DNA of 64,000 nucleotides, from positions 59,718,646-59,782,645 of the forward strand of contig OX246740.1 in the NCBI GenBank assembly GCA_945910005.1. The letters are read 5' to 3'. The notes beneath the pieces are model-generated. The model saw only the letters and a program-made list of their open reading frames with translations, had not been told where the DNA came from and made no database searches. This DNA is from Isoperla grammatica. Lineage: Eukaryota > Arthropoda > Insecta > Plecoptera > Perlodidae. Shown here piece by piece: positions 48,401 to 61,300 of this stretch. A program made the translations under genes and the position numbers. Within the stretch, counting starts at the first letter, position 1; every line of letters starts with the position of its first letter.

Positions 48401-49090
48401 TGTAATCAAAGTCCCCCTCACGTCAATTATGTCACAACAAACCTCGTGTCCAGCTATTGTAGCAACAACAGATCCCTCGCGCCAGTCAGCCTTGATTTAC
48501 AACGATATTTTCAATTGTTTTGCATCCATTTACTTCTGATTACTCTTCAAAGAAATTCCCACTTTCGTTCACAACAAATATAGGTACGTTTTTGTGGCAG
48601 AATCTGCGAATACATTTCACTTTTTGGCATTGCCAAACTGCCCTCTAGTCGCCTACTTAGCCCAAATTGTGCGTACTAAGTACTAACCCACACGTAGTCG
48701 AAATATTCTTGAAAACAACTCAGCGAGGGAGAAAGAACGATGATAGACCCCTGTGATGACGTATATTGCTATAGCCAGAGATCAGAATACAACAAAAGCA
48801 AACTGTATCCGTCATAAACACTTGACATGCTCCACAACAGATACGGAATGTATTAATTATTTGTCCATCTACCTCGATGTTTTGCTTTTCAGCTTGATCC
48901 ATTATAATCGCAATTCACAATTCCCGTTTTTTTATTCTATCCTCACAAACAAACAGTTAACGAATTAATTTAATTATCGTTGTTAATTATCCTTCATTGG
49001 AAAAGCAATTGATATTTCATATTATTTTAAATGCGACTAATTATTCCATAATTGAATGCCACGCACGCGGCAATAACACAACAGACGCGG
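45412..49090. other. Unassigned DNA
   Basis: No gene is recognised. Frames of 60-106 codons at 47109-47705 overlap on both strands without motifs. A small cluster of ACTGTAAAC words lies at 48254-48297. Confidence 0.45.
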
Positions 49091-49110
49091 TTGTTGTTGT
49101 TGTTGTTGTC
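49091..49110. repeat. GTT microsatellite
   Basis: Six to seven GTT repeats. An ACT-type microsatellite also lies at about 49603-49623. Confidence 0.85.
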
Positions 49111-51498
49111 CGAGGGATGTAATTAGCCGCGCGGGATCAACAGGTCACAGTTGTTGTACAAACAGTGCATGCGGACAAACGAGGTGTTGTCAGCTGTGAA
49201 GTCAATCACTGTTATTGCGCCATTCGGTTGACGTGGACACGGGACGCGCTGGATTCACAGGGATGTAGCACCGACATGGACACGTTCACAACAACGCTAA
49301 TGTCCTGTTGCTATCCTGCATACATACGCGGCACTTTCTTCTTCTTCTCCTCCATTTTCCGCGTTGATAGCGTGAAAAAAAACTCGGACAAATAATGAAT
49401 ATTTCTTTACTCTTTTATTTTTTTAACTCTTCTTTTCATCAATTTCGAATTCATGTGTTGAAAGCTCTATATTAGTTCTTTTATCTGCTTTGTTATTAAT
49501 AATATATGCTGTATAATTGTATATACTTTGTTAGTGGTGTCTTGTTGACTTTGTTATATTTTTAGTGTCTTGGTTTTAAAGCTGTTGCTAAATAAATAAA
49601 TACTACTACCACTACTACTACTAATATGAATAAATCAAAGAAAGATACAACATTGTTATCTGTTGCACCTGAATGACAACGAGCGGTATCTTGACGTGCG
49701 CGATATGTTTGTCAAGTGAGGCAACGTCATAGGGAACAACTAGCCGTGGGATAGCTCTGCCTGTCGTACGAGGCCGCTGAGCATGGAGTGAATGGTTGTT
49801 CCTGTCAACATATCCCCCGCCATTAATTACTTCTTCTCTTATCGGCCCGGTAAACAATTAACAAGACTATTGACGAGCGAGCACAGACATGGCCGGCCTT
49901 GTTATGAATAACATAACAAGGTAATTGAATATCTTAATCTGATGCAACAGTTTTATGACTTCCTCGTCCGTTTTCATCACATTGAAACGTAATTTAGAAA
50001 GAGTTTATCTTGTCCGGTGGAACCATCTCTTTAAGGGGGGGGGGGGGGGGGGAGGGGGACACCTACGACGCACATCCTCAATAAATACAGGGGCGATGAG
50101 AACGTAGTGGAGCCCTGCCCGCGCCGTGACCCCCCAACAAACAAGACATCTGTATTAAATACATGAGACAGGGAGATCGAAAAACAATTCTCAATTCGTT
50201 CCTTCCTACCCCGCTTGCCCTCTACAAACACGCACTAGGCCTATATTTGTTTACATTTCAGGCGATCTCCTCTCAACTTACATCAAGTACTGTCCATCTT
50301 CCTTTGTTGATGTAGCTGTTTCTAAGTTATGAACACAGAATATAGTTTGCAGATTCGCACCGAATACCGCAGAATTATGCTTGCTTGAAGATAAGAATTT
50401 GCATTTATGAACTACAGCAATTCTTATAGTTGTCATTTTGAAAGTATAGGTAGAGCCTACCCCCGTAAAAAATAAATCTTCGGATATTAGCCTCCCCATT
50501 CAAAGAATCCATGCGTCGTCCATGGAACCGAGGTAGCCAAGATGCAAAATTTAAAAAAAATATATCAAGGGGTGTTTTGAGGCGTAAAGAAATATGACAT
50601 ACGATAATTGTGGGAAAGTTGAAACGAGAAATAGTCTACCACGTGACTTTGCCCTTTTTTCGAATAACAAAATAGTATTTTTGTTTATTATTCGAGATGG
50701 AACAGCTTCGCTTCCAACCAGCACATAGGGAAGGAAGGTGGCTGTCTGTCCTGCGCTTGGGACAGCTTTCCCTCGCTAATAGATGCGTGTACATGCACAC
50801 ATTACGCACCTTGTTGTGCGTTGCGTCACGACGCATCCCAACACATTGCGTGCGCTAGAAACATTATTGTCTGTGAGTCTGTCTGTACCATTGAGGTTTA
50901 TCGAAACTTGTGTCAGTCACAAAACTCACGTCTGAGAATGAACGCACACAAACAAATGTACGCGTATATTCGAGGTGAAAGTAATCACATAATGTATGAT
51001 GAGCAACATTTCCTATGTTTTGTGCTGTAATGAGAATAGTCGGCTCCGTATTCGTAACGTACAATGTAGAAAAACAATGATAGACAACCTGGGCCTCTAT
51101 TTCAGTTTTAGTGATATCTGCGTATATAACTAAAGGTGAGGTTGGACGCAGACTTCCACCACTGCTATAATACTTGGTAAGTTATGCGACAAGGAATAGT
51201 GACCTCTGACCTCTGGCCATATTGTCATGCTGACGAAGTAACCGAGTTCAATAATTTCTAGTTCTCGAATTCAGCTTCCACACCTACTTGAAGCAGATCC
51301 GTGTTCCGTGGTGATACTCTTCTCTTGTGCAGACCCCACTCGCCATGGAGTAATGTAGGCCTACTCTTGTAAGACCGCCTGTACGAGTAGGAAATAACGC
51401 CAGGAAAGTGTTTTGAAACGGGCGGTTGCATAGAGACGTGAGTTCAAGATAGAGGACTTCGGAGAAGCTTTCTGTTTGCGTTGCGTCATCCTGGCGTA
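49111..51498. other. Unassigned DNA
   Basis: No gene is recognised. Confidence 0.45.
50035..50052. repeat. Poly(G) tract, 18 G
   Basis: Eighteen G, one A, five G. Confidence 0.9.
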
Positions 51499-51944
51499 GT
51501 GAGACACTGTCTCGGTGGGTGAGACACTGTCCCGGTGGGTGAGACACTGTCTTGGTGGGTGAGACACTGTCTCGGTGGATGAGACACTCGAGACAGTGTC
51601 CCGGTGGGTGAGACAGTGTCTCGGTGGGTGAGACACTGTCTCGGTGGGTGAGACACTATCTCGGTGGGTGAGACACTGTCTTGGTGGGTGAGACACTGTC
51701 CCGGTGGGTGAGACACTGTACCGGTGGGTGAGACACTGTCTTGGTGGGTGAGACACTGTCTCGGTGGATGAGACACTCGAGACAGTGTCCCGGTGGGTGA
51801 GACACTGTCTCGGTGGGTGAGACAGTGTCTCGGTGGGTGAGACACTGTCTCGGTGGGTGAGACACTGTCTTGGTGGGTGAGACACTGTCCCGGTGGGTGA
51901 GACACTGTCCCGGTGGGTGAGACACTGTCTTGGTGGGTGAGACA
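51499..51944 (+). repeat. 20-bp minisatellite, about 22 copies
   Basis: The unit is GTGAGACACTGTCTCGGTGG, with CTCGG, CCCGG, CTTGG and ACAGTGT variants. A rearranged copy (GATGAGACACTCGAGACAGT) occurs at 51578 and 51767, showing a 189-bp higher-order duplication. Minus-strand frames are open in all registers because the units lack stops. Confidence 0.96.
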
Positions 51945-53460
51945 CATCACTGCCCGTGTCTCAGACAGCTTCATCGACCCAAAGCAGGAACCATAAATCC
52001 GTGGGTCGGCTACAAGTCGGAATCAGTGAAATCTATTCGAGCGCGGAGACGTAATTTAGGGGGAAACTTTCAGGTGTTTTCGACTTACCTCAGTTTTTGC
52101 CGCCGACTAGATTTATTTGCCGAGTCGCTGAAAACAGTAAGATGGCGTAGCTGCGTCGCCGTTCCTGTGCCCCGCTAGAAATACATATTTGTTTGCACTT
52201 TACAGGCATTAGTGTCGAAGTTTGAGCGATGTACTATTATTTTATTACAACCCCGTTTCACCAAACTTTGAACCACAAGATCAGCGATTACTCCTAGATT
52301 GATACCAAACATGGCTATACTGACACGGTGCATCTTGTGTGTAATGTTGCTGAAACCAACCGATACCATTAATTCTGACTCATAAGTCATAATTGTGTAG
52401 AATATGAGACAATAATTAGGTGAACACTTTGAATTTTGGCTAACATTTGATAAAATCAGGACCCAGATTAACAAAGTTTAGTAAAATGATGTATGTCAGT
52501 TATCTATGTGCGACACTACGGCCGCCTAAATGGTCAACAAGTCTATATACGTTCATAGACTCCCATACATATTACCTACGAGCATTTAGGCCGTACTCTG
52601 TTCGGGCATAACGAACCGTTGTTGTGAGGAATAGATTCATAAGAGCTACTTGCATACAAGTGTAATGAACTCAAGAAATGCCGAGTTTGGCTGAGAGAAT
52701 TTAGAAGTGGACAGTTGAAGCGATGGAAACCAGAACCGTGTTCATCACTGGCAACCGTTCACAGCACAAGTGCAATCTAAACAATCGACCAACTGTAACA
52801 ATACCCAAACGAGATCAAAACAGGTGATTGTGGGAAATAGTGGGCCTCGCAAAGGTTGAAAATCTCACAAATCTTGTGTAAAAATGGAAAATGATGATTA
52901 CTGCTGATGAGTGCCTCACTTTGGCTTAGAAAGAACAACACAAGTAAAGCATAATTCGACACTTTACAAAGTTTACATGTTAATCCTACAATAATAACAT
53001 TGGAATGTGCGTTCAACTTCCCAACGTGGCCTAACCAGTCACGTGTCGACCTCGGTGCTCAGATCCTTATCTACTGCCCCCTTCATGCACGGTGTTTCAA
53101 CGAAACTCTACATATTCCTGGCGTTCTTTCACACGTTCGTAAAATTAGTCTTCCACTTAGTGGTGTGCACAAGCCTCGTTAGTCACGGCGCTGTGTTGGG
53201 CATTTCTAGGTATCCGACCCAAGTTCGCACATTACTGTTTCAAGTAGATGCAGGAGCAAGACAAGTATAACATTAGACTGTAAGCATGTGTTGGGTCAAG
53301 TATATTACATTGTATGTGAGCCGAGGTCCATGTTTGTCGGACGCTACTGTCCCCGCCGAAGACAAGACGCAGTTAAAGGCGCCACCCAAGACTCGTGATC
53401 AGCTATTGGGCCATTATAGATGCAGAATTGGCTTATAATATAATTAGACGATCAGTTGCA
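51945..53460. other. Unassigned DNA with a short inverted repeat
   Basis: No gene is recognised. TACGGCCGCCTAAATG (52517-52532) faces CATTTAGGCCGTA (52583-52595), a stem-loop with a 3-nt bulge and a 50-nt loop. Confidence 0.45.
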
Positions 53461-53502
53461 CGACTCTTGGAGCGCTGAGGGGGTGGGGTTCGACTCTCGG
53501 CG
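53461..53502 (+). other. tRNA-like fragment with B box
   Basis: GACTCTTGGAGCGC followed by GGGGTTCGACTCTCGGC recalls the anticodon-to-T-arm part of tRNA-derived SINEs. The B box has one mismatch. The 5' part is unclear. Confidence 0.35.
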
Positions 53503-53920
53503 GCCGCATTCCTGCCTACCCGGGCAGGGCTAATCGCTGCGTGCGAAACTAGACTTTCCCTCCTCGCCATGTAAACAATATCACACACGAGATGAGGACA
53601 CGATAATATTGATTGATTTTTGGGCGAATCCTTGAGGAAATGATTGTTAACCGCTTAGTTGGCTAGAAAGTTGAACGACTTATCTGGAGATACGTGTTTT
53701 GTGAGGGGTCTATTGGACTGTTTGCTGTTGCTTGAGTCTGCTGGGCTGGGAGTAGAGAATCTTTGTGCTATGAAGTCACTCTTGTAATGAAGCATGAATA
53801 ATCTATACATATAATACAACACAATACATCAACGGAAAAAGTATAATAAGTTACTTATAACTTATAACGAGACTTCTGTGCTGATAATTCGATGATCCAC
53901 GTTCACATAATTGTTTACTA

Positions 53921-54099
53921 AAGGCTGGTCCACACAGATTTTTAAGACATACGATTTAAGGTTTAACGCGTAGTCGTAAAGTTGGATCATAGGAAACACG
54001 TACTGGCGTTCACACAAAGTTTTAGTTTTAAGGCGTTGTTTTCATTGTTGTTTTTAAAACAACGTCTTAAAACCTTATGCATTATGTCTTCAAAATCTG
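53921..54099 (+). mobile_element. MITE copy B, right end missing
   Basis: It starts with TA (53919-53920) and AAGGCTGGTCCACACA and matches 2353-2516 along its length, from CGCGTAGTCGTAAAG to GTCTTCAAAATCTG. The sequence then changes at 54099 and the right terminal repeat is absent. Unlike copy A it keeps the ~30 bp after the left terminus (GATTTTTAAGACATACG and onward). Confidence 0.85.
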
Positions 54100-54170
54100 C
54101 GACAAGTAGACAATATTGTCAACATTTGCCACGTAGCTATAGTGGTTGCAGCATGTTATACGGGGCCACA

Positions 54171-54171
<1 letters not shown>

Positions 54172-54208
<37 letters not shown>
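54172..54208. repeat. TTGA/GATT microsatellite
   Basis: About nine GATT tetranucleotides. Confidence 0.95.
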
Positions 54209-54374
54209 CATTATAGCCATGTATACTGAGACGCCTCCACTTGTCTGGTGACGTCATCATGCTTATGTTGGGTGGGTGTCCCAAGCCTAGCCCTGTTAGA
54301 AAGTGTTCTATCCTATACAGAACATAGATCCGATCGAATCTATGAAATTCACTATTATTTGAAAGTAATATTGT

Positions 54375-54556
54375 CTGGCAGACTCGTGGCCCAGGGCTGG
54401 GGCTGAGAGGCTGTGGGTTCGGTTCCCGCCTCCTGACGTCATCAGCTCTGTGACATCTCAACACCCTGGCAGACTCGTGGCCCAGGGCTGGGGCTGAGAG
54501 GCTGTGGGTTCGGTTCCCGCCTCCTGACTTCATCAGCTCAGTGACAGCTCAACACG
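54375..54556 (+). repeat. 91-bp duplication of a tRNA-like (SINE-type) sequence
   Basis: Copies start with GGCAGACTCG at 54377 and 54468. Each holds TGGCCCAGGGC (A-box-like) and GGTTCGGTTCCCGCC (B-box-like) about 27 bp apart. The minus-strand frame across it (GGGNRTHSLSAPALG) is the sort of false protein often produced from tRNA-derived SINEs. Confidence 0.8.
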
Positions 54557-54947
54557 CACAAATACCACGTGTTGCGTCGGCTGTCACGTACAAGGAAATG
54601 TGTTTAGAGAAGCCAACAATAAGATAACGTATTATGCCAAACGTCTCTCTAAAACCAGGTAATTAATTATGCAATTTATGACGTTCTCAAGGTTTTAGAA
54701 GTCACAAATTCACACTTTTTCGAGAGGATGTGTGGAAAATGCCTGGTCGGAAGGATGGGTGCACAGTGCATACGATGCAGTAGTACGATCTAGAAGCATA
54801 TTATGCTCACTTGTAATTTATCATGGTGTTCCCCTTCTTATGACAAACAATATATGTACGAAGCCTTAACAATTCACCGCAATCGTAATTCAATCAAAAT
54901 ACGTCACTAAAGAGAAGCCCCCGGGGTGAAGTGTACAACTAAGCTGC
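54557..54947. other. Unassigned DNA
   Basis: Nothing is recognised. Confidence 0.45.
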
Positions 54948-55215
54948 ACCTCGCTATAGTAGGCCTCCGATCTGTGTGACAGTGGCGGGCATCGCACCCA
55001 GGACTGTGATCTTATCTCTGTATCACACACAGGGCATATATGAGTACCTCGCTATAGTAGGCAGCTCCGATCTGTGTGACAGTGGCGGGCATCGCACCCA
55101 GGACTGTGATCTTATCTCTGTATCACACACAGGGCATATATGAGTACCTCGCTATAGTAGGCAGCTCCGATCTGTGTGACAGTGGCGGGCATCGCACCCA
55201 GGACTGTGCATGGGC
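54948..55215 (+). repeat. 100-bp tandem repeat, 3 copies
   Basis: AGTGGCGGGCATCGCACCC recurs at 54981, 55081 and 55181. The third copy is interrupted after GGACTGTG. Confidence 0.92.
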
Positions 55216-55344
55216 TCGTCTGGCGATCTTATCTCTGGGCAGATCGCAGACCATCGACCGTTAATTGATTGAACATAGTCGTACTCGTCGTCTTGGAGAG
55301 CCGACAAAGAGAGGCTGGCTGGACCACCGACCTAGCCTCCCCCA

Positions 55345-58300
55345 CTGGAGCACCGGCCTTGCCTCCCCCACTGCATTATAGTGTCTGCCTCCCCCACTGC
55401 ATTATAGTGTCAAGCACCGGCCTTGCCTCCCCCACTGCATTATAGTGTCTGCCTCCCCCACTGCATTATAGTGTCTGCCTCCCCCACTGCATTATAGTGT
55501 CAAGCACCGGCCTTGCCTCCCCCACTGCATTATAGTGTCTGCCTCCCCCACTGCATGATAGTGTCTGCATCCCTCACTGCATTATAGTGTCAAGCACCAG
55601 CCTTGCCTCCTCCACTGCATTATAGTGTCTGCCTCCCCCACTGCATGATAGTGTCTGCATCCCTCACTGCATGATAGTGTCTGCATCCCTCACTGCATTA
55701 TAGTGTCAAGCACCAGCCTTGCCTCCCCCACTGCATTATAGTGTCTGCCTCCCCCACTGCATGATAGTGTCTGCATCCCTCACTGCATTATAGTGTCAAG
55801 CACCGGCCTTGCCTCCCCCACTGCATTATAGTGTCTGCCTCCCCCACTGCATGATAGTGTCTGCATCCCTCACTGCATTATAGTGTCAAGCACCAGCCTT
55901 GCCTCCTCCACTGCATTATAGTGTCTGCCTCCCCCACTGCATGATAGTGTCTGCATCCCTCACTGCATTATAGTGTCAAGCACCGGCCTTGCCTCCCCCA
56001 CTGCATTATAGTGTCTGCCTCCCCCACTGCATGATAGTGTCTGCATCCCTCACTGCATGATAGTGTCTGCATCCCTCACTGCATGATAGTGTCTGCATCC
56101 CTCACTGCATTATAGTGTCTGCCTCCCCCACTGCATGATAGTGTCTGCATCCCTCACTGCATTATAGTGTCAAGCACCGGCCTTGCCTCCCCCACTGCAT
56201 TATAGTGTCTGCCTCCCCCACTGCATTATAGTGTCTGCCTCCCCCACTGCATTATAGTGTCAAGCACCGGCCTTGCCTCCCCCACTGCATTATAGTGTCT
56301 GCCTCCCCCACTGCATGATAGTGTCTGCATCCCTCACTGCATTATAGTGTCAAGCACCAGCCTTGCCTCCCCCACTGCATTATAGTGTCTGCCTCCCCCA
56401 CTGCATGATAGTGTCTGCATCCCTCACTGCATTATAGTGTCAAGCACCAGCCTTGCCTCCCCCACTGCATTATAGTGTCTGCCTCCCCCACTGCATGATA
56501 GTGTCTGCATCCCTCACTGCATTATAGTGTCAAGCACCAGCCTTGCCTCCCTCACTGCATTATAGTGTCTGCCTCCCCCACTGCATGATAGTGTCTGCAT
56601 CCCTCACTGCATTATAGTGTCAAGCACCAGCCTTGCCTCCCCCACTGCATTATAGTGTCTGCCTCCCCCACTGCATGATAGTGTCTGCATCCCTCACTGC
56701 ATTATAGTGTCAAGCACCAGCCTTGCCTCCTCCACTGCATTATAGTGTCTGCCTCCCCCACTGCATGATAGTGTCTGCATCCCTCACTGCATTATAGTGT
56801 CAAGCACCAGCCTTGCCTCCCCCACTGCATTATAGTGTCTGCCTCCCCCACTGCATTATAGTGTCTGCCTCCCCCACTGCATTATAGTGTCTGCCTCCCC
56901 CACTGCATTATAGTGTCTGCCTCCCCCACTGCATTATAGTGTCAAGCACCGGCCTTGCCTCCCCCACTGCATTATAGTGTCTGCCTCCCCCACTGCATGA
57001 TAGTGTCTGCATCCCTCACTGCATTATAGTGTCAAGCACCAGCCTTGCCTCCCCCACTGCATTATAGTGTCTGCCTCCCCCACTGCATGATAGTGTCTGC
57101 ATCCCTCACTGCATTATAGTGTCAAGCACCGGCCTTGCCTCCCCCACTGCATTATAGTGTCTGCCTCCCCCACTGCATTATAGTGTCAAGCACCAGCCTT
57201 GCCTCCTCCACTGCATTATAGTGTCTGCCTCCCCCACTGCATGATAGTGTCTGCATCCCTCACTGCATTATAGTGTCAAGCACCGGCCTTGCCTCCCCCA
57301 CTGCATTATAGTGTCTGCCTCCCCCACTGCATGATAGTGTCTGCATCCCTCACTGCATGATAGTGTCTGCATCCCTCACTGCATGATAGTGTCTGCATCC
57401 CTCACTGCATTATAGTGTCTGCCTCCCCCACTGCATGATAGTGTCTGCATCCCTCACTGCATTATAGTGTCTGCCTCCCCCACTGCATTATAGTGTCTGC
57501 CTCCCCCACTGCATTATAGTGTCAAGCACCAGCCTTGCCTCCCCCACTGCATGATAGTGTCTGCATCCCCCACTGCATGATAGTGTCTGCATCCCTCACT
57601 GCATTATAGTGTCAAGCACCAGCCTTGCCTCCCCCACTGCATTATAGTGTCTGCCTCCCCCACTGCATTATAGTGTCTGCCTCCCTCACTGCATTATAGT
57701 GTCAAGCACCGGCCTTGCCTCCCCCACTGCATTATAGTGTCTGCCTCCCCCACTGCATTATAGTGTCAAGCACCAGCCTTGCCTCCTCCACTGCATTATA
57801 GTGTCTGCCTCCCCCACTGCGTGATAGTGTCTGCATCCCTCACTGCATTATAGTGTCAAGCACCGGCCTTGCCTCCCCCACTGCATTATAGTGTCTGCCT
57901 CCCCCACTGCATGATAGTGTCTGCATCCCTCACTGCATGATAGTGTCTGCATCCCTCACTGCATGATAGTGTCTGCCTCCCCCACTGCATGATAGTGTCT
58001 GCATCCCTCACTGCATTATAGTGTCAAGCACCGGCCTTGCCTCCCCCACTGCATTATAGTGTCTGCCTCCCCCACTGCATTATAGTGTCTGCCTCCCCCA
58101 CTGCATTATAGTGTCAAGCACCGGCCTTGCCTCCCCCACTGCATTATAGTGTCTGCCTCCCCCACTGCATGATAGTGTCTGCATCCCTCACTGCATTATA
58201 GTGTCAAGCACCAGCCTTGCCTCCCCCACTGCATTATAGTGTCTGCCTCCCCCACTGCATGATAGTGTCTGCATCCCTCACTGCATTATAGTGTCAAGCA

Positions 58301-61300
58301 CCAGCCTTGCCTCCCCCACTGCATTATAGTGTCTGCCTCCCCCACTGCATGATAGTGTCTGCATCCCTCACTGCATTATAGTGTCAAGCACCAGCCTTGC
58401 CTCCCTCACTGCATTATAGTGTCTGCCTCCCCCACTGCATGATAGTGTCTGCATCCCTCACTGCATTATAGTGTCAAGCACCAGCCTTGCCTCCCCCACT
58501 GCATGATAGTGTCTGCCTCCCCCACTGCATGATAGTGTCTGCATCCCTCACTGCATTATAGTGTCAAGCACCAGCCTTGCCTCCCCCACTGCATTATAGT
58601 GTCTGCCTCCCCCACTGCATGATAGTGTCTGCATCCCTCACTGCATTATAGTGTCAAGCACCAGCCTTGCCTCCCCCACTGCATGATAGTGTCTGCCTCC
58701 TCCACTGCATTATAGTGTCTGCCTCCCCCACTGCATGATAGTGTCTGCATCCCTCACTGCATTATAGTGTCAAGCACCAGCCTTGCCTCCCTCACTGCAT
58801 TATAGTGTCAAGCACCGGCCTTGCCTCCCCCACTGCATTATAGTGTCTGCCTCCCCCACTGCATGATAGTGTCTGCCTCCCCCACTGCATTATAGTGTCA
58901 AGCACCAGCCTTGCCTCCTCCACTGCATTATAGTGTCTGCCTCCCCCACTGCATTATAGTGTCTGCCTCCCTCACTGCATTATAGTGTCAAGCACCGGCC
59001 TTGCCTCCCCCACTGCATTATAGTGTCTGCCTCCCCCACTGCATTATAGTGTCAAGCACCAGCCTTGCCTCCTCCACTGCATTATAGTGTCTGCCTCCCC
59101 CACTGCATGATAGTGTCTGCATCCCTCACTGCATTATAGTGTCAAGCACCAGCCTTGCCTCCTCCACTGCATTATAGTGTCTGCCTCCCCCACTGCATGA
59201 TAGTGTCTGCATCCCTCACTGCATTATAGTGTCAAGCACCAGCCTTGCCTCCCTCACTGCATTATAGTGTCTGCCTCCCCCACTGCATGAAAGTGTCTGC
59301 ATCCCTCACTGCATTATAGTGTCAAGCACCAGCCTTGCCTCCCCCACTGCATTATAGTGTCTGCCTCCCCCACTGCATGATAGTGTCTGCATCCCTCACT
59401 GCATTATAGTGTCAAGCACCGGCCTTGCCTCCCCCACTGCATTATAGTGTCTGCCTCCCCCACTGCATGATAGTGTCTGCATCCCTCACTGCATTATAGT
59501 GTCAAGCACCAGCCTTGCCTCCCCCACTGCATTATAGTGTCTGCCTCCCCCACTGCATGATAGTGTCTGCATCCCTCACTGCATTATAGTGTCAAGCACC
59601 GGCCTTGCCTCCCCCACTGCATTATAGTGTCTGCCTCCCCCACTGCATGATAGTGTCTGCATCCCTCACTGCATTATAGTGTCAAGCACCAGCCTTGCCT
59701 CCCTCACTGCATTATAGTGTCTGCCTCCCCCACTGCATGATAGTGTCTGCATCCCTCACTGCATTATAGTGTCAAGCACCGGCCTTGCCTCCCCCACTGC
59801 ATTATAGTGTCTGCCTCCCCCACTGCATGATAGTGTCTGCATCCCTCACTGCATTATAGTGTCAAGCACCGGCCTTGCCTCCCCCACTGCATTATAGTGT
59901 CTGCCTCCCCCACTGCATTATAGTGTCTGCCTCCCCCACTGCATTATAGTGTCAAGCACCGGCCTTGCCTCCCCCACTGCATTATAGTGTCTGCCTCCCC
60001 CACTGCATGATAGTGTCTGCATCCCTCACTGCATTATAGTGTCAAGCACCAGCCTTGCCTCCCTCACTGCATTATAGTGTCTGCCTCCCCCACTGCATTA
60101 TAGTGTCTGCCTCCCCCACTGCATTATAGTGTCAAGCACCGGCCTTGCCTCCCCCACTGCATTATAGTGTCTGCCTCCCCCACTGCATGATAGTGTCTGC
60201 ATCCCTCACTGCATTATAGTGTCAAGCACCAGCCTTGCCTCCCCCACTGCATTATAGTGTCTGCCTCCCCCACTGCATGATAGTGTCTGCATCCCTCACT
60301 GCATTATAGTGTCAAGCACCAGCCTTGCCTCCTCCACTGCATTATAGTGTCTGCCTCCCCCACTGCATGATAGTGTCTGCATCCCTCACTGCATTATAGT
60401 GTCAAGCACCAGCCTTGCCTCCCCCACTGCATTATAGTGTCTGCCTCCCCCACTGCATGATAGTGTCTGCATCCCTCACTGCATTATAGTGTCAAGCACC
60501 AGCCTTGCCTCCTCCACTGCATTATAGTGTCTGCCTCCCCCACTGCATGATAGTGTCTGCATCCCTCACTGCATTATAGTGTCAAGCACCGGCCTTGCCT
60601 CCCCCACTGCATTATAGTGTCTGCCTCCCCCACTGCATGATAGTGTCTGCATCCCTCACTGCATGATAGTGTCTGCATCCCTCACTGCATGATAGTGTCT
60701 GCATCCCTCACTGCATTATAGTGTCAAGCACCAGCCTTGCCTCCCCCACTGCATTATAGTGTCTGCCTCCCCCACTGCATGATAGTGTCTGCATCCCTCA
60801 CTGCATTATAGTGTCAAGCACCAGCCTTGCCTCCTCCACTGCATTATAGTGTCTGCCTCCCCCACTGCATGATAGTGTCTGCATCCCTCACTGCATTATA
60901 GTGTCAAGCACCGGCCTTGCCTCCCCCACTGCATTATAGTGTCTGCCTCCCCCACTGCATGATAGTGTCTGCATCCCTCACTGCATTATAGTGTCAAGCA
61001 CCAGCCTTGCCTCCCCCACTGCATTATAGTGTCTGCCTCCCCCACTGCATGATAGTGTCTGCATCCCTCACTGCATTATAGTGTCAAGCACCAGCCTTGC
61101 CTCCCCCACTGCATTATAGTGTCTGCCTCCCCCACTGCATGATAGTGTCTGCATCCCTCACTGCATTATAGTGTCAAGCACCAGCCTTGCCTCCCCCACT
61201 GCATTATAGTGTCTGCCTCCCCCACTGCATGATAGTGTCTGCATCCCTCACTGCATTATAGTGTCAAGCACCAGCCTTGCCTCCTCCACTGCATTATAGT

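Noticed and set aside
51361..51974. Long minus-strand frames with SHPPRQCLTHRDSV repeats
   Set aside because: All registers of the 20-bp array are open on this strand, so openness carries no coding information.
54156..54533. 125-codon minus-strand ORF GGGNRTHSLSAPALG
   Set aside because: It translates a duplicated tRNA-like SINE sequence; proteins of this kind are usual false predictions.
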